A stretch of DNA of 64,000 nt, taken from positions 1 through 64,000 of the forward strand of contig DATHUY010000037.1 of the NCBI GenBank assembly GCA_035461765.1, read 5' to 3'. The notes below the pieces were generated by a model, which was given only the letters and a program-made list of their open reading frames with translations, searched no databases and was not told the origin of the DNA. Positions 8,756-16,700 of this stretch are shown in pieces (the first letter of the stretch is position 1; each line of letters begins with the position of its first letter). This stretch comes from Longimicrobiales bacterium (GTDB taxonomy: Bacteria > Gemmatimonadota > Gemmatimonadetes > Longimicrobiales > RSA9). Both the position numbers and the translations under genes were made by a program.

Positions 8756-8875
8756 GGTGATTCGGAGTGCGGGTGGCGCCGGACGCGGGAGTCATCCCGG
8801 CGGTTTTTTCAGGGGACGGCTGAACATAGGACCGGCCGCGGGTGCTGACAATGGAACACTGTCGGCGAGCCCGCC

Positions 8876-9337
8876 TCAATCACCGAGCGCATGGTAACGC
8901 CGGTCGTAGCGGATCAGCGGCGCGCCGGACGCCCCGCCGGTCGCGTCTTTCACCGCACCGATCACAATCGCATGGTCGCCGCCGTCGTCCACGCGCTCCA
9001 CGACACATGAGAGGCCCAGCAGGCAGCCGTCGATCAGCGGGTCGCCCTCGGGCGGGAAAGGGTCGGGGCCGACCGGAAACGGATCGGCGAAGACCATCGC
9101 CAGCCGGCGCTGTCCGGCGCCCAGGATGCTCACGCCGAACGGCTCGCCCGGCTGGAGGAACGGCCGGACGGTGGCATTGGGGCCGACGGCGATGAGGATC
9201 ATTGGTGGATCGAGAGAGAGGGAAATGAACGCGGAGACCGTCGTCGCCACCACGCGTCGCTCGGTGCGACAGGCGACCACGGTCACGCCGCTCGCCCACG
9301 CGGACAGCGCCTCACGAAACCGGTCGCGCTCGATCAT
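8876..9337 (-). CDS. Flavin reductase-domain protein
   Basis: 153 aa from the ATG at 9337; a GTG at 9352 is also in frame. It fits the small FMN-binding split-barrel flavin reductase family, with ALSAWASGVTVV at the start, the VSAFISLSLDPPMI core, the F-G-V-S-I-L strand and a C-terminal RYDRRYHALGD ending. Such enzymes reduce FMN or FAD with NAD(P)H, often for a partner monooxygenase. No monooxygenase is adjacent, so the partner is unknown. The Asp-box gene lies 120 bases downstream on the same strand. Confidence 0.85.
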   Translation of the reverse strand: MIERDRFREALSAWASGVTVVACRTERRVVATTVSAFISLSLDPPMILIAVGPNATVRPFLQPGEPFGVSILGAGQRRLAMVFADPFPVGPDPFPPEGDPLIDGCLLGLSCVVERVDDGGDHAIVIGAVKDATGGASGAPLIRYDRRYHALGD

Positions 9338-9413
9338 GGCTGCACACTCCACTGGCGGCTGGGGGCGTTCACGGCGATCGTTCCCGTTGAGTTCGTGAAC
9401 AACAGGAGGCCAC

Positions 9414-9839
9414 TTGAAAACATTTCCGGTCCTGCTGGCGGTCGCTCTCTCCGCTGTGTCCTGCGGCAGAACGACCGAACCTGTCAGTCACGGGTCAGAG
9501 CTCCGGGTGGTGGAGGCGGGTGACACGCTCACCCTGCAGTATGGCGATTCGGCCCTGCTCGGCAGAAGCGGGCCCTCCATCACGTTCAGCGCGATCGAAG
9601 CGGACAGCCGCTGTCCGGTCGACGTCACGTGCGTCTGGGCCGGCGACGCCCATGTCCGCCTCGACGGCAGCCGCGGCGCCGGCCGCGAACCGCTCGAGCT
9701 GCATACCGGGATAGAGCCGACGGAGGCCGAATTCGCCGGTTATCGCATCCGGCTGCTCGATGTATCACCACCGCGCCGCGAAGGTGATGACGTGCGCCCG
9801 GCGGACTACTCCGTGCGGCTCGCGATCTCCCGCGGATAG
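9414..9839 (+). CDS. Lipoprotein with SRCP...CxWAG motif
   Basis: 141 aa starting at a TTG (9414) with AGGAGG four bases upstream, a site strong enough to decide the start. Lipoprotein signal with a cysteine at residue 17 (VSCG). The mature part is a predicted beta-rich domain with two cysteines in SRCPVDVTCVWAG, a pattern I have seen in small uncharacterised lipoproteins. Its function is unknown. Its 3' end overlaps the convergent NFACT-R gene by 34 bases. Confidence 0.75.
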   Translation: MKTFPVLLAVALSAVSCGRTTEPVSHGSELRVVEAGDTLTLQYGDSALLGRSGPSITFSAIEADSRCPVDVTCVWAGDAHVRLDGSRGAGREPLELHTGIEPTEAEFAGYRIRLLDVSPPRREGDDVRPADYSVRLAISRG

Positions 9840-10195
9840 ACCCGCACGACGTCATACCGGCGCAGCTCCACCGTACCGGCAGGCACGCCGCGGGGTTTGC
9901 GCACGTCCGCCGCGCGGCACACGTGCACCTCCACCTTGCCGCGTGCGTTGCGTGCCTTCGAGTGCCACGCTGCGTACGCCGCGGCCCGCTCGATCACCTC
10001 ACGCGGTACGTCCCCCGCCGTCTCCGATACGCGGATCACGACGTGACTGCCCGCGTGGCCGGCGGCGTGCAGCCACAGATCGCGCGGCCGCGCCACCCCG
10101 AACGTCAGCTCATCATTGTCGCGCGCGCTCCGGCCGACGAGTACCTCGTAGCCGTTCACATCGACCTGCTGCCAGCCCTGGCCCTTGCTCGCCAT
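9806..10195 (-). CDS. Stand-alone NFACT-R domain protein
   Basis: 129 aa from ATG 10195 (a GTG lies immediately upstream). The whole protein matches the NFACT-R (DUF814) domain of RqcH/NEMF proteins: YEVLVGRSARDNDELTF, DLWLHAAGHAGSHVVIR, then the helical AAAYAAWHSKARN and KVEVHVCRAADVRKPRG blocks. In full-length RqcH this domain binds RNA and helps recruit tRNA-Ala during ribosome-associated quality control. Here the N-terminal NFACT-N and coiled-coil parts are absent and there is no sign of a truncated neighbour. It could be an accessory rRNA or tRNA binder. The role is inferred from the domain only. Confidence 0.85.
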   Translation of the reverse strand: MASKGQGWQQVDVNGYEVLVGRSARDNDELTFGVARPRDLWLHAAGHAGSHVVIRVSETAGDVPREVIERAAAYAAWHSKARNARGKVEVHVCRAADVRKPRGVPAGTVELRRYDVVRVYPREIASRTE

Positions 10196-10370
10196 CACGT
10201 GCTCATCCGATCCATGGAAGTCCGGAGGATGGCGAGTTCTTCCGTTGCGCGCCAGAAAGGTACGGATTCCCGGAATGATGTCGCACCGCGCAGCAGCCCT
10301 GTGCGGCCTCGCGCCGGCCGTCGTATCTTCCCCTCCGCCCCTCGAGAACTCTCACACCGGAGGTAAGCAG

Positions 10371-11861
10371 ATGCTTGCAGGCGCACGCCGCACGGCGGCG
10401 ACGCTCGTCGTGCTCATGAGCGCGGCCACAGGGCTGCCGGCGCAGAATCTCACTGCGCCGCTGGACACCGTGGTGACATCGGAGCACTCGGTGACCATCA
10501 ACGGCCAGCGCGTGCCCTACCGCGCAAGCGCTGGACACCAGCCGGTGTTCGACGCCGCCGGCGAACCCATTGCATCGCTGTTCTACGTGTACTACCAGCG
10601 CAGCGATGTGCGGGACGGCACGCAGCGCCCGCTCGTGATCTCGTTCAACGGCGGGCCGGGCTCCGCATCGGTGTGGATGCACATCGGCTACACGGGGCCA
10701 CGGTTCCTGAATATCGACCCCGAAGGCTACCCCGTGCAGCCGTACGGTGTACGCGAGAACCCGCACAGCATCCTCGATGTCGCGGACATCGTGTATGTCG
10801 ATCCGGTGAACACGGGCTTTTCGCGGATCGTGGGCGATGCGAACCGGAACCAGTTCTTCGGCGTGAACGAGGATATTGAGTACCTGGCGCGCTGGATCGA
10901 CATGTTCGTGTCGCGCCACGAGCGCTGGACATCGCCGAAGTTCCTGATCGGTGAGAGCTACGGCACCAACCGGGTGTCGGGGCTGGCGGAACGTCTGCAG
11001 GGCTCGCACTGGATGTATCTGAACGGCGTAGTGCTGGTGTCGCCGACGGTGCTCGGAGTTTCCCGGGAAGGACCGGTCGGCGATGCGCTCACCCTGCCCT
11101 ACTACGCCGCGACGGCGTGGTATCATCGTGCGCTCGCGCCGGAGCTGCAGGCGCGTGACCTCGAGGAGCTGTTGCCGGAGGTCGAGCAGTTCACCATCAA
11201 CGAGCTGATGCCCGCGCTCGCGCGCGGCGGCTCGCTCGACCCGGCACGTCGCAGTGAGCTCGCTCAGCGCGTCGCCCGCTATTCCGGGCTCTCCGAACGC
11301 GCCGTGCTGAATCACAGCCTCGCGGTACCGACAGGATTCTTCTGGAAGGAGCTGCTGCGAGATCGCGGTCTGACCGTGGGCCGGCTCGATTCGCGTTACC
11401 GTGGCGTGGATCGCGCCGATGCGGGCGAGCGCTACGACTATGATCCAGCTCTGACCGCCTGGAACCACGCATTCACGCCGGCCATCAACCATTACGTGCG
11501 CGACGTGCTCGGCTACGACACCGACCTCCAGTACTGGATGTTCGGACCCGTCAATCCATGGAACCGGTCGGGTGACAACACGGGGGAGAATCTGCGCTCC
11601 GCCATGGCGGAGAATCCGTTCCTGCACCTCTTCGTACAGTCAGGCTACTTCGACGGCGGGACGGATTACTTCGGTGCCAAGTACACGATGTGGAACATGG
11701 ATCCTGCGGGCCGGCTGCGCGATCGCATGCGCTTCCAGGCATACCGCAGCGGCCACATGATGTATCTGCGCCAGGAGGACCTCGCGGCGTCCAATCAGCA
11801 CATCCGCGAGTTCATCCGCAGTGCCGTGGCCGCGGCCGCGAACGCACCGGCGCGGTTCTGA
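10371..11861 (+). CDS. Peptidase S10 (serine carboxypeptidase-like)
   Basis: 496 aa from the ATG at 10371, preceded by GGAGG; the frame is open further upstream but without signal or similarity. Residues 1-24 are a Sec signal (cleavage after LPAQ). Serine carboxypeptidase motifs are present: NGGPGSAS oxyanion region, DPVNTGFS, the nucleophile S196 in GESYG, and H462 in SGHMMYL near the C-terminus. The catalytic Asp is probably one of those in GYFDGGTDYF. The enzyme would remove C-terminal amino acids from peptides outside the cytoplasm. Confidence 0.92.
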   Translation: MLAGARRTAATLVVLMSAATGLPAQNLTAPLDTVVTSEHSVTINGQRVPYRASAGHQPVFDAAGEPIASLFYVYYQRSDVRDGTQRPLVISFNGGPGSASVWMHIGYTGPRFLNIDPEGYPVQPYGVRENPHSILDVADIVYVDPVNTGFSRIVGDANRNQFFGVNEDIEYLARWIDMFVSRHERWTSPKFLIGESYGTNRVSGLAERLQGSHWMYLNGVVLVSPTVLGVSREGPVGDALTLPYYAATAWYHRALAPELQARDLEELLPEVEQFTINELMPALARGGSLDPARRSELAQRVARYSGLSERAVLNHSLAVPTGFFWKELLRDRGLTVGRLDSRYRGVDRADAGERYDYDPALTAWNHAFTPAINHYVRDVLGYDTDLQYWMFGPVNPWNRSGDNTGENLRSAMAENPFLHLFVQSGYFDGGTDYFGAKYTMWNMDPAGRLRDRMRFQAYRSGHMMYLRQEDLAASNQHIREFIRSAVAAAANAPARF

Positions 11862-11921
11862 GCGGACCTGCCAGTCGAACGCTTCTTCGTCCCAGGGCGG
11901 CGAGCGGGCGCGGTGGAGCGG

Positions 11922-13172
11922 TCAATCGGGATCCGGTGTCGTGCCGCGCGCGGCACCGAGTCCCGCCAGCCGGCCGGTCGCCCAGGCCCACGCAAAGTTG
12001 TAACCGCCGATCGGGCCGAACGCGTCCAGCGCTTCGCCGCACACGAACAGCCCGTGATGCTTCCGTGACTCCAGCGTGCGCGGGTCGAGCTCACCGAGGG
12101 CCACGCCACCGCCGGTGACTTCCGCCTTGCGATAGCCCTCATCGCCGGTCCAGGGGAGCGGATACCGGGCAAGCGTGGTAACCAGGCTCGAACGCTCCTC
12201 CTTGCGCAGCTCCGCAAGCGTGCGCTGCGAATCGACACCGGCTTCGTTGATCAGCACGTCCGCCAGACGTACCGGAAGGTGTCGCCGCACCAGCGTCCCG
12301 ATCTGGCCGGCACCGCCCTCACGCAGCAGTGCGTCCCACGCATCCGCGTTCAGCTCCGTCCACTGTACGAGGATCTGACGCGGCTGGCCGGCGAGGCGTG
12401 AACGGACGGCAATATGGGAGATGTCCAGCACCGCCGGTCCGCTGTAGCCGCGATGCGTGAACAGAAAACCGCCCTCCGTCTCGAACACCCCCTTCGCCTG
12501 CCGGGCACTCAGCGTCACGTTGAGCGAGACACCCGCCAGCGCGGCGTGTCGGGGCGGCTCGGAGGTCAACGGTGTCAGTGCAGGATACGTCTCGTGGATG
12601 GAATGGCCGAGCCGCTCCAGTATGCGCAGCCCCGCACCGTCGCTTCCCGTGGCGGGCACGGACAGGCCGCCCGTGGCCACGATGACGGATGTCGCCTGGA
12701 CCAGCGCACCGTCTTCCATCACGATGCGCCACTGGTGAAGTCCGGTCGTCGCGATGTCGCGCACGATGCTGTCGAAGCGGATGTCGACACCCCGTCGCCG
12801 GGCCTCGCCCACGAGGGCATCGCGCACATCCCTGGCCCGGTTCGATGCGGGGAACAGCTTGCCCGACGCCTGCTCCAGCACGAGCGGCACGCGCAGATCA
12901 TGCTCGAAGAAACGCTGCTGTGATGGCAGCGGCCACGACAGGAGCATGTTGCGCATCGTGTTCGGAGACGACGCCGTCGTGAACTGCCTGGGTGAGAGTC
13001 GTGACGGCAGAACGTTGCAGCGGCCGCCGCCGCTGATGATGATCTTCCGCCCGCCATCGCGCGTACGTTCGAGCAGCACCACGCGGCGCTCGGACGTCGC
13101 GGCGAAGATCGCCGCCATGAGTCCCGCCGCACCGGCACCGATCACCACGATCGGACCTTCAGGACGGCTCAT
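11922..13172 (-). CDS. BaiN/HI0933-family FAD-dependent oxidoreductase
   Basis: 416 aa from the ATG at 13172. The N-terminal Rossmann motif GAGAAG (about residues 11-16) binds FAD, followed by the family-specific GGRKIIISGGGRCN block. The C-terminal GGYNFAWAWATG motif is the second FAD contact typical of this family. These flavoproteins are widespread, but their substrates are mostly unassigned; BaiN acts on bile-acid intermediates, which need not apply here. The gene is convergent with the S10 peptidase, 60 bases apart. Confidence 0.88.
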   Translation of the reverse strand: MSRPEGPIVVIGAGAAGLMAAIFAATSERRVVLLERTRDGGRKIIISGGGRCNVLPSRLSPRQFTTASSPNTMRNMLLSWPLPSQQRFFEHDLRVPLVLEQASGKLFPASNRARDVRDALVGEARRRGVDIRFDSIVRDIATTGLHQWRIVMEDGALVQATSVIVATGGLSVPATGSDGAGLRILERLGHSIHETYPALTPLTSEPPRHAALAGVSLNVTLSARQAKGVFETEGGFLFTHRGYSGPAVLDISHIAVRSRLAGQPRQILVQWTELNADAWDALLREGGAGQIGTLVRRHLPVRLADVLINEAGVDSQRTLAELRKEERSSLVTTLARYPLPWTGDEGYRKAEVTGGGVALGELDPRTLESRKHHGLFVCGEALDAFGPIGGYNFAWAWATGRLAGLGAARGTTPDPD

Positions 13173-13377
13173 GACCACACCTCTGGGCTGAAGAGCGATA
13201 ACGGCTGGCGTGCCGGTCGCACATGACGGGAAGAGGCAGCCGCGCCCTCACGACTGCCTCCTCCGTTCCGGGGGGTACGCCGGCATCACGTACCCGACTG
13301 CACCGCACGCTGCGTCGTCATCGCCGTGAGCCCGGCCGGCCGCGTCGCCGGTCGATGTCGACGACGTCAGCGCCCGG

Positions 13378-15930
13378 TCAACCGCACTCGCTGTATCCGC
13401 AGGCGAGGCACTTCACGCAGCCCTCCATGAACTGCAGACCGGAGGAGCACTCGGGACATGTCCCGATGAACGTCTCGCCCGGATCGTACCCGAAGTCGAG
13501 CTTCGCCTGCGGCTGCGCTGATCCCGCTGCCGGAGTCGGCAGCGCGGCCTCGACCGGCTGCGCACCCGTCATCGGCAGAAGCTCCTGCTGCACGCCCAGC
13601 TTGTCCTGCATGTGCTGCGCGAGCGCCTGCGCGATGCCGTCCGGCACGGACAGCACCTTGTTCGGTCCGAGTCCGACCGCACGATCGCATGCAATGCCGC
13701 GCAGCTGCTGAATCACGTCCGCCATTGGCACGCCGCTGCGCAGTGCGAGCGAGATCAGCCGGCCAATGCCTTCGACGTCCGCCATGGCCGCGCCGCCGGC
13801 CTTGCCGAGCGTCGCAAACACCTCGAACGGCTTGCCGCCCTCGTCCTCGTTCACTGTCACGTACAGGTCACCGAGCGGCGATGGCATGCGCCGGGTCGAA
13901 CCCTTCAGGGCGGCTGGCCGCGTGCGCTTGTGCCTGCGGGTCTGGAGCCGCGCCTCGGCATCCTCCAGCTGCAGCCGCATCTCTTCGATGCGATGCTCGT
14001 AGCGATGCAGCCGCTCGCGCGCATCAGCCAGCTGTGCTTCGAGGTCGGTCACGGCCGAGGTGCCGGCCGAGGCGCTGCTCCCTTCCTTCGTCGTCTTCCC
14101 CGTCGACAGCACCTGCTGCGGCCGCGACGCATCCCGATAGACCGTCACGCCCTTGCAGTTCAGGTCATACGCCATCAGATAGATCTGGCGCACCTGCTCC
14201 TCGTTCGCCTCGCGCGGGAAGTTGCACGTCTTCGAGATCGCACTGTCCACGAACTCCTGATACGCCGCCTGGGTCAGGATATGCCACTCCGGCGTGATGT
14301 CGTGCGCCGTCACGAACACGCGCTGCACTTCCTTCGGCACTTCCTCGAAATGGATGTGGCCTTCCTCCGCGATCCGCTTCATCAGATCCTCGGAGTACCA
14401 CCCCTGCTTCTTCGCCATCGCCACGAAGTCACGGTTCACGTCCGGCATCATGGCCCCCGCCTGGTTGCGCATGAACGCAACCGCAAACAACGGTTCGATG
14501 CCGCCCGAGCAGTCCGCGAAGATCGAGATCGTGCCGGTCGGAGCAACCGTGTTCACATTGCAGTTGCGCAGCCGCCGCATCGGCCGGACGCGCTCGCCGT
14601 CAGGGCCGCGCGCAGCCGTCTCGTCCGGACCCCAGATGCTCCGCTCCCACTCGGGGAACACGCCGCGCGACTCCGCCAGCCGCTCGCTTGCACGCTTGCT
14701 CTCTTCGTCGACGAAGCGCATCAGCTCGCGCGCAACCTCGATGCCCTCCTCGCTGTTGTACTGCACGCCCACACGCACCAGCAGGTCCGCGTAGCCCATC
14801 ACGCCCAGACCGATGCGCCGGATACGCTCTGCCAGGTCCGTGATCTCCGGCAGCGGGTAGTTGTTCGCGTCGATGACGTTGTCCAGGAAATGCACCGCCA
14901 GGTGCACCACCTGCCGCAGATCGTCCCAGTGCACACGATCCTGCCACGGCGCGTTCTCCGGCACATCGCTGCGCACGAACATGCCCAGGTTCACCGAGCC
15001 CAGATTGCACACGTCATACGGCAGCAGCGGCTGCTCACCGCACGGGTTCGTCGCCTCATAGCTGCCCAGATGCGGCACGGGGTTGTACTGATTGGCCCTG
15101 TCCACGAAGAACACGCCCGGCTCACCCGTCGCCCACGCCCCATGAACGATCAGGTCGAAGATTTCCTGCGCGTTCTCCTGCCCGATCACCTCGCCGCTCC
15201 GCGGGCTGATCAGGTCGTACGTCGTACCCGACTTCACCGCCTCCATGAACGCATCGGTGACGGCGACCGAGATATTGAAGTTCGTGATCTGTGATACGTC
15301 CAGCTTGCACGTAACGAACTCGCGGATGTCAGGATGGTCGACGCGCAGAATGCCCATGTTCGCGCCGCGCCGTGTCCCGCCCTGCTTCACCACTTCCGTG
15401 GATGCATCGTACAGACGCATGAACGACACAGGCCCGCTCGCCACGCCCATCGTCGACTTCACCACGTCGTTCGTCGGACGCAGACGGCTGAAGGCAAAGC
15501 CCGTCCCACCACCCGACTGATGCACCAGTGCCATCGACCGGAGCGTGTCATAGATCCCGTTCTTCCCGTTCGACAGCGCATCTTCGACCGGCAGCACGAA
15601 GCACGCGGACAACTGCCCCAGCGGACGGCCCGCGTTCATCAGCGTCGGCGAGTTCGGCTCGAAGAGGCGCCGCGTCATCAACCGGTAGAATTCCCGCGCC
15701 AGCGTCTCCACCGCACCCGCGCTCGCGCCGTATTTCCGGTCCTCCTCCGCGATCACCCGCGCCACCCGCCAGAACATCTGCTCCGGCTCCTCGATCGGAC
15801 GACCCTTGTCGTCCTTCTTCAGGTACCGCCGCGCGAGCACAATGCGCGCGTTGTCCGACAGGTCGGCGGCAGGCAGGTCGTCCGGCAGTACGTCGGCCGG
15901 CGCAGCGGCATGCGGAGGGTGTGCGCTCAT
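13378..15930 (-). CDS. nrdJ: Class II (adenosylcobalamin-dependent) ribonucleotide reductase
   Basis: 850 aa from the ATG at 15930 with GAAGGAG upstream. It reduces ribonucleotides to deoxyribonucleotides using a B12-generated thiyl radical, in one polypeptide. The redox and radical cysteines are visible in SACFVLP, NPCGEQ and VCNLGSVNLG, and the nucleotide-binding core in PTGTISIFADCSGGIEP. The C-terminus carries a zinc-ribbon with CPEC and CVKCLACGYSEC, used to re-reduce the active site. No N-terminal ATP-cone is seen. Around residues 620-660 there is a strongly charged heptad-like segment predicted to be a coiled coil between the barrel and the conserved C-terminal region. The gene stands alone behind a promoter with two NrdR boxes and DnaA boxes. 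Confidence 0.96.
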   Translation of the reverse strand: MSAHPPHAAAPADVLPDDLPAADLSDNARIVLARRYLKKDDKGRPIEEPEQMFWRVARVIAEEDRKYGASAGAVETLAREFYRLMTRRLFEPNSPTLMNAGRPLGQLSACFVLPVEDALSNGKNGIYDTLRSMALVHQSGGGTGFAFSRLRPTNDVVKSTMGVASGPVSFMRLYDASTEVVKQGGTRRGANMGILRVDHPDIREFVTCKLDVSQITNFNISVAVTDAFMEAVKSGTTYDLISPRSGEVIGQENAQEIFDLIVHGAWATGEPGVFFVDRANQYNPVPHLGSYEATNPCGEQPLLPYDVCNLGSVNLGMFVRSDVPENAPWQDRVHWDDLRQVVHLAVHFLDNVIDANNYPLPEITDLAERIRRIGLGVMGYADLLVRVGVQYNSEEGIEVARELMRFVDEESKRASERLAESRGVFPEWERSIWGPDETAARGPDGERVRPMRRLRNCNVNTVAPTGTISIFADCSGGIEPLFAVAFMRNQAGAMMPDVNRDFVAMAKKQGWYSEDLMKRIAEEGHIHFEEVPKEVQRVFVTAHDITPEWHILTQAAYQEFVDSAISKTCNFPREANEEQVRQIYLMAYDLNCKGVTVYRDASRPQQVLSTGKTTKEGSSASAGTSAVTDLEAQLADARERLHRYEHRIEEMRLQLEDAEARLQTRRHKRTRPAALKGSTRRMPSPLGDLYVTVNEDEGGKPFEVFATLGKAGGAAMADVEGIGRLISLALRSGVPMADVIQQLRGIACDRAVGLGPNKVLSVPDGIAQALAQHMQDKLGVQQELLPMTGAQPVEAALPTPAAGSAQPQAKLDFGYDPGETFIGTCPECSSGLQFMEGCVKCLACGYSECG

Positions 15931-16046
15931 GGAGTCTCCTTCGAAGCAGCTAAGAACATGGAAAGGCCGGCCCGCGCAGGGTCGTCGCGATAACTCGTGG
16001 TACCAAAGGAACAACGCCAGTTCCCGTAGGAACATCACCGGCGGAC

Positions 16047-16062
16047 ACCCAATATGTCGTGG
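16047..16062 (-). promoter_or_regulatory. NrdR box, nrdJ-proximal
   Basis: The 16-base site matches every strongly conserved position of the NrdR consensus aCaCwAtATaTwGtGt (C2, C4, A6, A8, T9, T11, G13, G15). It lies over the predicted transcription start of nrdJ and is 32 bp, three helical turns, from the second box, the classical NrdR arrangement. Confidence 0.75.
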
Positions 16063-16069
16063 GGCGTCT

Positions 16070-16098
16070 ACGATACAACCCCCAGATATGGGGGTCAA
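16070..16098 (-). promoter_or_regulatory. Predicted sigma-70 type promoter of nrdJ
   Basis: On the minus strand TTGACC (16098-16093) is followed by a 17-base spacer and TATCGT (16075-16070), four of six matches to the -10 consensus. The start point would be near 16062, leaving a leader of about 130 bases before the ATG at 15930. Confidence 0.6.
16079..16094 (-). promoter_or_regulatory. NrdR box, nrdJ-distal
   Basis: A near-perfect palindrome (CCCCCAGATATGGGGG) matching the conserved C2, C4, A6, A8, T9, A10, T11, G13 and G15 of the NrdR consensus. It sits inside the -35/-10 spacer of the predicted nrdJ promoter, so binding would block RNA polymerase. Confidence 0.78.
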
Positions 16099-16107
16099 GG
16101 GGGTCGG

Positions 16108-16205
16108 TTATCCACTGCTGTGGATACCCCGGCACAGCCGCTTTGCTCCGCGATTTTTCGCAGATGTCCACGCGTTATCCACCGCTTATCCACGCGTTTT
16201 CCACC
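16108..16205. promoter_or_regulatory. DnaA-box cluster upstream of nrdJ
   Basis: Six sites resemble the DnaA box TTATCCACA. TTATCCACT (16108-16116) faces an inverted GTATCCACA (16127-16119, minus strand). Then four units repeat every 11 bp at 16164, 16175, 16186 and 16197: ATGTCCACG, TTATCCACC, TTATCCACG, TTTTCCACC. Four of the six differ from consensus at only one base. The exact 11-bp period puts the sites on one face of the helix, favouring cooperative DnaA binding. No dnaA gene or clearly AT-rich unwinding element is nearby, so regulation of nrdJ is more likely than an origin. Confidence 0.72.
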
Positions 16206-16346
16206 ACCGCTCCCGGTCGTTCGACGGGCCAGTGGCGAGCTGAGGCTGGAGGCTGAGCGCGGTTGGTTGGTCCGGGCGGGCGGGAACAAGCGGGGCGCGG
16301 AGACGGGTGCGCGGATTCAGTTCCGCACACCCGGGATCAGGCCGCG

Positions 16347-16568
16347 TCAGTCCTTCGAGTGACTGTCTTCATTCGAGCGCTGCTCTTCCGTGCTGCCGGT
16401 CGAGTCATCGGGACGTGGCACGTGCTGATCGGACCATGGCAGATCCTTCGCCTTAGGCTTGTTTTTCTGTGCCTTCAGATCGCGCGGCTCGTTGGGGAGA
16501 TTCTTGTAATCGGTCGCGCCGGCCTCGTCGGGGGCGATGTTGTGCTGATCGGGACGCTTGCCGCCCAT
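16347..16568 (-). CDS. Small hydrophilic hypothetical protein
   Basis: 73 aa from the ATG at 16568, chosen because AGGAG lies six bases upstream; a longer reading from 16610 lacks a site. It is rich in Lys, Asp, Gln, Asn and Pro, with no hydrophobic core, signal or cysteine, and is probably intrinsically disordered. No family is recognised. It lies between the DnaA-box region and the large metalloprotease gene. Confidence 0.6.
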   Translation of the reverse strand: MGGKRPDQHNIAPDEAGATDYKNLPNEPRDLKAQKNKPKAKDLPWSDQHVPRPDDSTGSTEEQRSNEDSHSKD

Positions 16569-16700
16569 GATCCGCTCCTTGTCCAGAGGAATGAGAACAC
16601 CGCCCATCATTCATTAAAGAAGCGTGCCGTCCTGGCGACGCGAGGTTGTGCGTGCCTTCGCGGCGCGCAGGGGAAAGTGGAATGGCGGGATCGACAGTGC

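Noticed and set aside
8770-8830. Hairpin followed by six T residues on the plus strand between the Asp-box and flavin reductase genes.
   Set aside because: Both flanking genes are on the minus strand, so a plus-strand terminator has no gene to end; it may be chance or part of a 5' leader.
15931-16340. Cobalamin riboswitch upstream of the B12-dependent nrdJ.
   Set aside because: A GCCACTG-like word occurs, but no B12-box or conserved core could be found in the leader.
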